The notes beneath the pieces are model-generated. The model worked only from the letters and a program-made list of their open reading frames with translations. It did not search any database and had not been told where the DNA came from. Shown in pieces: positions 39,801 through 51,800 of a DNA stretch of 64,000 nt. Source of the stretch: Luscinia megarhynchos (lineage: Eukaryota > Chordata > Aves > Passeriformes > Turdidae); assembly GCA_034336665.1 (NCBI GenBank), contig JAPFBE010000002.1, positions 38,915,406 to 38,979,405 of the forward strand, read 5' to 3'. The first letter of the stretch is position 1. Each line of letters begins with the position of its first letter. A program made the position numbers and the translations under genes.

Positions 39801-42800
39801 ATTTGAAGTTTACGTCCCTGACAGAAACACAAGTCTTGTTTCTAGGTCCTTCTTCAAAAACATTAAAAAACCCCCAGTAAGTTACAAGTAAACTTTTCTT
39901 TCTGCCATCGCTTTAATCCTCAAAGATTAAACCCTGAATTTAAATAAAAATTTAAAACTAATAGAACCTGTATCTAACTCAACTACGGTAATTTTTTGTT
40001 TTCAAGGACGACTCAGTTGATCTGCTCTGAACACTGTCACAGTAGTAAAAACTTTAGTTTCAATAAGTGTAAGAAAGTGTTTAAATTTGCATGTAACAAG
40101 TTGTCAAACCATCTGACAGGCTACAGCACTTTTAAATAAACAGAATACTCCTAGATAGAGAAACAGTTCCAGATTATGTTTTGCCTAACACTAAATGCGT
40201 TTGCTGAGAAAAGGAAGCCTGTTATCAGACTTAATAGTATTTTCTGCTAAGACATCACAAATACATTTTAGGTCACCCAGAAGAATTAATCCTAATTAAG
40301 CCAAGCTGTAATTTAAACTGACCCAGTCAATTTGTATAACATCACATGCTGCTGCAGATTCTGATTCAGCTTTAATTTAATTTAACTTTATTAGCAGAGG
40401 TCAACACTTCAGAATAAGGGTTTTGTAGACATTACAGTGATCTGAGGCAACACACCTACAAGTTTCTTCCCTCCTCCTATATGTTCTTGAGTCCTCAGGA
40501 TACTAAAGTGGAAGTAAACTACTTGCCTTTCTTCTCTATGACTGAGTTATTTTTTTATATGAATAGCAGTGCAAATGCAAGGGAAGAGGTAGGAGCTCAT
40601 GAGAACAGAAATCCCTCTATGCAGCAAATGCTGCAGTGTCTATTTATGTTATACACAACCATGGACTATTTCCAAAGCGACAAATTAATTGTAAGCTGAA
40701 CCTTTGGAAGTGATCAATGATTTCCTCAAGTCTCCAAATCATGTCCTTAATTAGATGTAGTTCCTAAGTACAAAACTCTAAATTACTTGAATCTTGACTA
40801 ATCCCCATGGTTTCCTCATCACTACTAAAATATAGCATCTTACATGGGATGTTCAAAACAATACAAAGCATTAACCACAGGAGCCAACTCCCCTTTACTT
40901 AGGGTTCAAAATTTGTTGTTTTAATCTTCATCTAAACATTCTGGAATTTCTACTCAAATCCCAATGAGAAAATGATGCTTAAAACTTTTTTAAACAAAGC
41001 ATTTCTTGCTTGTTTAAATATTTTATATTACATGAATTTCCTAAAGAACCTCCAGAATAAGACTTTATTTAAAAAAGGGTCCAAATGATATTCAGACAAG
41101 ATAATGGAAATGGTATCTCCAAATTCTTTTGAGTGGATCGACTGTTTTCGTGAGATTCCACCAATTTCAAACAACAGCCCTAGATTTTATACAGTAAGAT
41201 ACTAAATCCACTTGCAGTATATAGAACATGTAGAGCAGAAGCAAGTTGTTTTACTTCAGGCATTTGGCTAAAAAAAAAATAAATTTGAAATAAAAACGCA
41301 AAATTCATTCTGCAAACCAACAGAATCATAGCAGCAGAAGTATATTGTTGACACTTGGATTCCTCCTAATGACTATTAGTATAATTAGATAACAATAGAT
41401 AAAAGAGAAATGAATCCTAAACAATAATCAAATAAATAGCAAATGGTTGACTATATATGCATATAAGTAATATAAATAAAAATTAATTGAAGAAAGCAAT
41501 GATAAAAGCAATAAAACATTAACCACTTACGCTCCTGGCCCTTGCCATGTCCATGTGATTGTGTCCTAAGAAAAGGAGTGTGAAATTTGCAATTAATTAT
41601 TGTACTTTCAACTTTTTACATTGCACATAGCATAACTGACAATATATGACTAAGAAGTTTTCATGGAAACTTCTATACTATCTTTGCAAAAGTTCTTAAC
41701 CCTGTTAGGAATCAGCCCATCTTTCATACAGCTATATGGCCAAAATTAAACATTAAGAGAGGACAAATAGCAGCAAAAGAAGTTAACAAGATGCAAAAAG
41801 GGAACAGAGACCTGTAAAGGAATATATAACAGGCAGAAATATGGCAATAAAAGTCATCCCATTTTTAACTAATACTATGAAACAGAACAGGAAAAAAAAT
41901 GCACTACTTGGAGATGTGATTTAAGTGTACAAAAAAGAATCTAAAAATCTGGAAATTAGTTCTGTTCTAACTGGGAAAAAGAGTTCAAGTCATAAGTGTA
42001 AAACAACAAGACTCATTGAAATCAGGTTTCTGAAAGACTTGATCAGAAACATACTTTTTTCAACCTACTGAACATGTTCCAGTTCAGTTCTATGCTACCA
42101 TCCAAACCCATTCTAGAAATTTCAGCTGATCACATGTGCCATGACCATGAAAAATCAAGTTAAACTCAAGTTTTAATTACCATTTGGAGCAAAAGGCCAC
42201 CAAAAGTAAAAATACAAGAAAGCAAACCAATCCATAAAAGGTGAAGAACGCAATTAATGATAGATCAACAGCTTGGAGATTAAGGTCAATATTTCATAAA
42301 GATCCACTAAAATTCTAAAACTTGACATTTAACAATTATTTTCAATCAAACAAAATATGATACAGGATTAGTCTATCTGTAGGAATCAATTTTTCTGCAT
42401 TAAACAAACCCCATCTCCATATAGTGATCTTCTAGAACTACAATGTAGATAGTTTTACTGTTAACAGTGTTTCTGGCTATTTTGATGTCTTTGATAACAC
42501 TGCAAGTAAACACATCATGGGGTTTGTCTTTCCCACAAGGAGCTTTCATTACAAACTGCGAGAAACCAGTGTAGATAGCTGATAAGTTATCTAGAGACTA
42601 GATCTGCCTTCTAGAACACCAAGCAGTACACATCTCCAACTCAGCTCTCTAAATTGCAACAGCGCAGAGGGAGATGAAGAAAAATCTGAAAGTGTCTGGA
42701 TCTGAGCATTTTCAGAATCCAGCCTCATGCTGGCTAGCTGGCAAGTCAAACTCAAGTAAGCCATGTTATCTACCAATCCTGCAAGAAATTCCCAATGTGA

Positions 42801-45800
42801 ATGTCACAGGAGAAAGGTATCATGCTTCTCGTCAAAACTTCAGGATGCATCAGCGATAATAGCCAGAAATGCTGTCTAGGGGAAAACAGGATTCTGATCT
42901 GCAACAGGCAGGTTCATGTTCTAGGAGACTCCTACCAGCATAGCAAGTATCTTTATGATAAAAACAACAGACAAAGGGAAGTAGGATGCTCCTTAGGTAA
43001 CTAAGTTGACCTTTTATATTTATCACAGTTACCAGCTTCTGCTTCTGGACAACATTATCTTGGACAGCATTCTGAGCACACTTTGAAACTATTGTATCTA
43101 AGTAATGAATGCTTTAAATTGTGTGGAAGTACATAAAATGATACAATAGCTTGGTTGGAAGGGACCTTTTAAGGCCATGTATTCCAACTCCCCTGCAACG
43201 AGCAGGGACATCTTCAATTAGATCCTGTTGGCCAGAGCTCCATCCAACTTGACCTTCAATGTTATCCCCTCTGTTATTTCCCCTCGGCACGGGAGGAAAC
43301 AGGGAGATGAGCCATCTTCCATACAGTTTGTATTTTACACAAGAAGATATTGAGAATCATATGCCAACCTTCAAACAGGAGATGGGCTGTGCTCCCACAG
43401 CTTCAGTTAAGCCTGATATACCAAAACTGCACAAGAGCTGCTGCCAAACCTCTTATCAAATAGCACAGTTACTTGTGGAAGACATTTGGACATAAAACAC
43501 ATTTTAAATGGCTTTGTGATATTTAAACAGGTATACAGTTTAAATATTTTCATAAGTTCATAACTAAAGCCCTCTGACAGAAAATTCAAATGAAGAAACA
43601 AAGAAAAATAGAAAATTGTAGAAAGGATTGCAGTAGAGAACCCTATGGGTGAAGACATCAGAGCATTTATTCTAATGAGAATATAGGTAATAGATGTCAG
43701 GCATCCAATACCTAAAATATTAACAATCTGGACAACCAATAGAAAATTTTGAATAACTGGTCTAAACCTTAAAATTTCTTTCTGCTTATGCATCAAGAAG
43801 AGCAACATACTAAAATATTACTACTAAAAAGCACTGATATAGGACCAGAGATGTCATCTAATGCAAATAGTCACAAGCCCCAAGATGACTGCTATTTAGA
43901 GAGCAACTCTATAAAAAATATAAAATAGAGCTCTTCACAGCAACCAGAACTAGATTTTTTACTAGAAAAAACCCTGAATTCACTTCTTCACTTTTGCCAT
44001 GTTTCAGCCTACTGTAGAACAGTACTGCTTTCCCTAGCTCTTGAATGGACTACAATGAAATAAACATGCCAGAGTGCACACACCTACTACATTCACCCAC
44101 AGGCTCTAATCTCAAAAAGCCTCTCAAAACAGCCAGGTGCACTTAAATCCAAGACTGTTCTCATCTGTACTGTGCAACTCAAAGCTCTGAACACAGATCA
44201 GAGCAGGCACTTCAAGCAAAAACACAGTGGGGTGACTGCACACAACGTGTATCTGGAGTTCACTGGCTAAGCAAAGATCTTAAGAAGTTCCTTTCTAAAC
44301 CTAAAATTATAATATGCATCAGTCAAACAAGACAGCAAATAGAAAGCCAGAGACATTTAAAGTCTGCTAAAAATGTTCTTAGTGTATGAGAACCAATATT
44401 CATTCCCTACTCTGTTCTTACATGTGTTGTGATTTAATCCCAGCTGGGAACTAAGTGCCACATAGCTCGCTCACTCCTCCCCTGGGGTGGGCAGGAGAAT
44501 TGGGAAGAAAAGGTAAGCCTTGCCTTGAAGGTTGAGATAAGAATACCTCAATAATTGAAACAAAATAATCTAACTCTGTATCCTAACCAAAATAAATCTC
44601 ACTTTTGTGTACCACATCATATTCCTTCTGCCTCTTCTCCTAACTCTGATGCAACTCTTCTGAAGCCCCCAAGCTCATGCAAAAATAAAGCAGTAGTAGC
44701 AATTATTGCCCCTGTCATTAATGCTTAGACCTTTGCAAGGTCTCTAGAAATTAGATCATAGGATGTTAAATGACTCAATAAGGCACTGAAAACTAAGTGT
44801 TTTACAGAAATTAAAAGTAGTAGTAAAAAGTAAAGTCCCATACACAAACTTATGCCAGCTCACAATGGATATCTATATAACTAGCTACAACTTTTTAATT
44901 AGATTTTTGTAGTAACATGTAAAATTATCAAAATTTTGATAATTTACATTTATATTGTTTTACTTCAATGTTAAAAGCTCACAAATTTCTGTTAATAAAA
45001 TACTAGGAACATTTACTATTGGTTTACAAATATTGCATATTATGTACTACAGGCGATGACATTTCAGTGTGCACCTGGATTTTGAAGGTATTTACAAAAT
45101 AACATTTGATAGCTCTATATTGCTATGGGCTTAACATTAACAAAAAGTTACAATGCATATTAAGTATGACATAAACCATGAGCACGTTTACCATTTTAAA
45201 TGGCAGTGCCATCAAAACTTCAAATTATTTTTAGAAAAGAATCTTTCTCCCTGAAAATGTAACAATTATGTAATGAAAAGTCCCAGGCAGCCTGCTACAA
45301 TGCACTATGTGAGCATATCAGGCTGCTATTCTTGTCACAGCATCTCCAAAGATAATTTTTGGGTTTAGTTACTGCAAACTATTTGATTACCATTACACCT
45401 TGTCTCAGCAAAGAGCAAATAGTGGCCTGTGTATATTAACTTTGCTAGGATCCTTTTCTTTTTTAATCAGGCATATGTTCTAAGTAAATGACATAAACTT
45501 GTAAATGACAAAAAGAACAGGGGATAGAAATATTTGTAAGCTACTCAGGTACCAAGAAGAAACAAAATCCTTCCTTAGAACAAGGGGTTATTAATGGGCT
45601 AGTCAGAGATCTTCTGATGTGACATGCATTAGTAAGAGAGACCAGGTGGTCCCTATTTTATTTCTGACACTCTTCACACCCTCCCTAAGGAACTTCTACT
45701 TCAGAAGGGGACAGACTGCAGATGAAAATAGCCCCAGTGGGCTCAAAAAGAAACTTCACCTATTGTAAATAAACATTATAATTTGCATTTTACCCAAAAT

Positions 45801-48800
45801 AAAGCTTACTTTGGAGGACTAGTCCAAATTAGCTAATTCCTTAGCGAAGGGCATAGTGAATGTAAAACAGACAAGATGACACTTTATAAAGGTGCAGAGG
45901 TCCTCAACATTCAGCCTATCATTCAGCCAGTCACAGAAATTTGTGACTAACACCCCCTAAGGCAGGAGATGCAGAAACACCTTCCAGCAATAAATGACAT
46001 TAAGAAAACTCTCTAATACACACTGCAGGAACAGGGAGCACTTAGGAACACAGATCCTAGATAGAAATTGCCATTTGTCTCATCATTTGTAGATTATTTC
46101 TTGCAAGGACCTGAACAGCTTTCAGAGCAGAAACATTTTAACTGTCTCAGTTAAGACTTCTATATTGCTTGAGGCTTAAGGAACAAATACTTAACTAAAA
46201 ATAACTTAGCAATGATTTTTGAATTTTTAAACTTAAAAGGTTACAGAAGGGCCAATGCACTTAAAGGGAAATGCCCTGAATTTCCAACAACACTACAAGT
46301 TGAACTTACCAGTTTGTTTGGATAACGTAAAACCACTGGCTGTACAGGAACCCCAGGAATAAATGCTCCTAGAAGGCACATATGATACATAATTAATTTA
46401 TAGTGCAATTTGGTAGAGAATAAATTTACTGCAACAAGAAAAAAATTATACAACTAACAGACTGATAGGAAGTAGCTGATGGTGAAAAAAACAGGATCTG
46501 AAAGTAGCTTCAAAAATAATCAAAACAGCAAGCACTGGAGAATGACAATGTATATATAGCCGCCTTTTTATAGCGGATAGGTAATTAAAAATGTTTGCTT
46601 ACATTATCTAAATTATAATCATCTACCACTTACATATATTGTCATTAACTCAAGTCAAAGCTTAGTACCAAATTCAGCTCAATAAATTAATTAAAAAAAT
46701 GAGCATGCACAAGATGGTTAATTTATTCCCCATGGTCAACAATATTCTTGGTGAAGACCTTAGGCTTTCTTATGTAAAAGAAGCTATTTTTATCTGAACA
46801 ACAATTATTTACGGGCAATTTATAATCTCTGAAATAACAGAACTAATGTCACTTCTGTAGTTATGGGAAAACTAATAGTTATAAGTTGAACTAGAGCTAT
46901 ATTGAACTAAAGCTATTATTCAGTAGCATTATTTCGCTTCATGGGGAAATTACAGTTCTGATAAATAAGCAGTGCAAGTTCTATATCATTTGCTAAACAT
47001 TTTCTTGGTTTCTAATACAAAGACTGGGTAAGCATGATAACTATCTTGTTCAAAACTTCTTTTAACATCTCTCTCTCATTAACAGAGTTTCACTCAAAGT
47101 ATGTTATTCTTGATAATTTACTAAGGTCTCCATAATACCCCACTTAAGAAGTCTAATTGAAGTACAATGTATTCCTAGCATAACATTTGCTTTACAAAAT
47201 AACTGTTGAGACATAAAAGGAATAATTGTTTACGGAGTATAAACATCTCTAAATGAAGGAGGTCTGTATGGAATCCTTAAGAGATTTGGAGGCCAGTGGT
47301 ACCTTCTGCTCAAAGACCAGACTAAGCAACTATTGAAATAATCCAAAGCTGACAAAAGCTGAGTGGTAGATGACAACACTAACATTTAAACACAAACACA
47401 AAACTAAGAAAACGTGTAGTAAGACCAAGGAGCACAGGCTATGTTAGTAGAATGGGGAAAGGCATCCTGATAGAACTAACTTGAATAGAGACCTAAAGTA
47501 ATGTGATGCAAGTCAGAAATTTGAGGCAAAGGATTTCTGGAAGGCTGGATGGATAAAGAAGCAGGTTTCAGTAGGAAAAGTGAGACAGTCAAGAGGCAGA
47601 CAGCAGCATGTACTAGATGAGAGCAGAGGAAGATAGAGTGAGAATGTCAGGATGAAATACATGGTGCCTGAAATGTCTATGGCACAGAGGGAGGGCAGGA
47701 AATCCGGGCTTCGCATGAAGGCTTCAAGCTAGCTTTCAAAGCACGGTCAGGATTCAGGTGGAGAGAGGAGAGCAAAGAGCTACGGAAGTGGATGTTTCCC
47801 TAATCACTATTCACCCATCTGAAAAGGTAAGAGCTGAGAGAAAAGTCTGAGATTCCTTCAGCCAAATGAACCAGTGCAAGGAACCACAATGCTGACTCAC
47901 TGCACGATACTCTAAGAGTGATATTTAAATTGCAAGCCAAACAAAATACAAAACACACAGTAAGACCAGAAACTAGGCAGTCAAAAAACCCATTCTCAAC
48001 TGCCTTGCTCACTGAAGCTTCTTCATTGACCATCTCCCTACCTACAGGATAAAGGTAAGTTTACATTAAAGGTTAGTGTTTTACTACAGTACTGGCATTT
48101 CTCCCTACTGGAACTGCAGTTTACAGCTGCAGCAATGCTGAGTCTTGCACCCTCTACTAATCTGATAAACTAAAAGGGTGATACTACTAGAAAGAGCTTA
48201 GAACATGGATGTTACGTAAAAACTGTAAAAAAATGGCAGCCTCTGTAACAGTGATACATGGGAAACATTTTCATGTCATCTTCACCAGAATGCAACTCCA
48301 CAGAAGAGCTAGAGAGGGATCAGCCAGATACAATACAGCAACAAACACTGGGCAGCCTCAAATTGATATACTATAAAACTTAAGGTAGCAGTGAGTATCT
48401 AAATGCCGCATGACAGACCCAAATAGGAAATGGAGGGGGCAAGAAAACAAAAGAAGCAAAAAGAACACAACCACAAACAAAAACCCCAAAAGAAACATTA
48501 CTCCTCCAGCCCATATGCATCTCAGAAGCCAAGAAAAAACCTGAATTATTGAAAAGGTTTTATTCAATTACAATCTTCCTGCACCATCAGAAAATGTATA
48601 TCCAAATTTCACCCTACTGCAGGTTTTTAACTGAACTTCTGCAACAGCAAGCAAATTAAAACACAAGTGGTATTTCAGAAAATGAAGATACAAGGACATT
48701 CTGCAGAGAACAGAGAAATGAGCATAATACCTACCAGGTTTGAATGTAATTAGACAGGATCGGTTTGTGCAAGTGCCCTCGGGGAATATCATTATCTTGA

Positions 48801-51800
48801 AGTAAAAAAAAGGTTGACTTTTAAGAACTATTTCAATGTGAATTTATTTATAAACATCTCTTCAAAGCTGTTATTAACAGATTATAGCAAAAACATTCTC
48901 AGGGAAAAACAGTTCAGTCAGTAAAAAAAAAAAAAAAGGTGCTAAAGATGTCAAGTAAGGTTCTACCTTAATAGGAAAAATAGTTTTCTTTATCTTTGAT
49001 TTTGCCTCTTTCTTGCCCTCCAATAATAATTCTGTTTATTGGAACAGTGATTGGAAACACTTGTTAAGTATGAGTATTCTCACTGAAGATTTTGGTGCTG
49101 GCAAAAGTATCGTAGTCATTTTTGTACCAGAAAAAAATTCCTGCTCCCAGGCTACCTGCTTACAGGCTAAGAAAAGACAGTTATTTTCTCTTTGCTATTA
49201 CTTGGCATGTCCACAGATGCCCAAATGACAGAGACTGAAAATAGCTGAAAAGGATCCTAAAAAAAAAAAAAAAAGCAAAAAACGCTTAAGTTGAACCGAT
49301 TCAGCAGAAGAGGGTAGACTGCACAAAAACAAAGCCCTCCCCTCCCCAAATCCATATCATAAGGGAACAAAGCAATGGACTAGAATTAACATTACTAATT
49401 TTATAGCCCACTCTGTCCAATCTTACTTTGAAATCTAATGATGAAAGTCATGATGCAAAAGCTATATATCACCTACCACATTGTTTATAGCTGTTTATAA
49501 TGTTTTTGTAGTCCAGTATGCAGAGGCATTCCTAGCAGCAATAATCCCATAAAAATATACAGTACCCTAATCTCAAAAAAATCACAGGAATGCTTCAAAT
49601 TTGCAAAATAATCACATGCTTCTAGGAATCTGAGATCTTAAACAGTCATCCTTTCCTTTCCTTCCCATTACTCTCTTTCAAGACACATTATAAACAGCCA
49701 CATTTTAAGTGCAGGGAAAAAAAAAAAAAAAAACAGAGGCATTTATTTTATCCATGGTTTCAAGTGTTTTAAAGAGGTGGTTATTGGAACACCCAAATTC
49801 TTTAGGCTGCCTTGCCCAGTATCACATCTCTAACAATGGCAGTGCCAAAATCTTGCGAAGGGTGAGAACACACTGTACTTCCCCAGGTATTCTGGTGAGC
49901 ACTGCACTTTTTTCTTCTTAGATGACTTCCTCATCTGCTGTGGTCTGTCCATTTCACCACTTTAGAAATGTCTACCCATGTACTTACCCAGTTTCCCTTG
50001 AAACACAATGCAATGAGAGACAGATGAGAATCTTACATTTTATCTTCTAAAAGGAGGGAGTGGGGGAAATTTCACACACACACCACCCCAAACCACCTAA
50101 AGCCACCCACAATGAAAAAAGTAAACTACATATCCAAAGCCTGGAAATGCCAAATACCATCTCTTACAGAGTGGCAGAATACAGTACCTGTGGCCATTTA
50201 CCATTAGACTGGGCACGTCTCTTTATCTCTTCAACAGTTTTCCTGCGAGAATCCTGGTCTGACCGAGATACAAATACTGGTCGGATATATTTGATCAGAG
50301 CTGAAGTGGAGGGAAAACAAAAACAAGGACCAGTCTTTATTTACCCGTTGTTTAAAAAAGATCCCCCACCCCCTCCATACATCACTGCACTAGCACCGCT
50401 CACCCTCCCCCGCCATTAGTCCTCTGGACAAAAATTTTTGTTGGAAGAACATAACAACTTTATTATATTACACTGCAAAACCAAATACTTAGCTAAATTA
50501 TTGTAGCTTTATTGAAATATTTTCATAAGTTTCTGTGAAGAAAAGTTTTTGCAATTTTGGCATTTTGCACTTTTTCAACTTTTAACAGACCAATACATAC
50601 AACACAGATAATATAAAACATGACGGTACATGTTATGCAGTTTTCTGCAACAATGCAGCTGTGGCTGTCTCCAGGCCATTTCCTCCTTCCACAAAAATCA
50701 CAAAATCTATAGCCACTCTCAACACAACAAAGCAGCAGGAATTTCCCTGCTACGTAAGTGCTTGCAAAAGACATCTTGCCAGTCAAAGTGTCTCTGTCTT
50801 TAGAGCTTTTGTCTTCTATGACAGCTCAGCTCCACTAAAAGTACACCACCAAAGATATTATATACACTGATGTTATTTTTTGTGAAGAAACAGTGTCAAC
50901 AAAAAAGGCATGCTCATTTTCTCAGCTGTCACTTGTTTGCCTGTTCCTCATAACAGATGAATTAGATCTCAGACATCCTCTTCCTGGCTCAGTGGGAAAC
51001 CTCTTGGATATAGCCAGACACAAAATGAACATGAACAAAAATTGGAAATCAATCCACAAGATATTTTCCATGCATGTCTGTCACAAGGACACCAAAGATA
51101 ACTTTCAAAATAATAAGTAGCCCATACATCTCATTTGCAGTGTCCAAAAGCACTACAAGAGAAGCCCCTTCAAATATAGCATGCTTCATGCCTTTATTTA
51201 AGCAGGCTGTCTTCAAAAACTTTTAAATAATTTTTGCATCATGTAATCTTACTTGAAGGTTCAAAAGTCACTAAAACATTAATAGTTTTCATTTTTCCAG
51301 CCACTGTGAGAAGAGTTCACTGACACTGTTTAATCTGCTTTTGTCAAGGACAGACTTGCTACATTAACGGATCAGCCAGTGCTTAAATGTGAAGAAAAAG
51401 CAGTGTAAGGAATTACAGCCCAGTACTCTGGAAAAACTGCTGGTTGTGGTGTTATTCCACTAGAAGTTGAGCCACCAACTCACCAAAATCCTCCAATTCT
51501 GAAGGTTCTGAGAAACTAATCTGTCAAACCTTACAGCAAGTTCCCAAAAACTCAGACAGCCTCTAAACTATTACTTTTATTCCACAAGTTGCCACAGCTC
51601 AGGAGTCACAGTCTCCTCTCAGAACTCAGCAAAATTACCTTACTCTTATACTTTTTCCTACATGCCTGCTCTTAGACAGTATCTATAGAACAATGTTTGT
51701 CAGGGGAGCAACAATCATTTTTCGCCAGCTGGGGTTACTGCCAAGGCAAGGTAAAAATAAACAAAAAAGCCCCAAAACAAACCACAAAAAGACTAACACA

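Larger units (their letters stand above)
41566..46309 (-). other. LPCAT1: LPCAT1 intron 6 (4744 bp)
   Basis: GT-AG intron. It contains a CR1 3' terminus at 43131-43266, an LTR-like repeat fragment at about 44424-44600 and a perfect AT palindrome at 44922-44945. Confidence 0.9.
48796..50187 (-). other. LPCAT1: LPCAT1 intron 4 (1392 bp)
   Basis: GT-AG intron with three long poly(A) runs on the plus strand at 48923-48937, 49259-49274 and 49717-49733. Confidence 0.92.
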
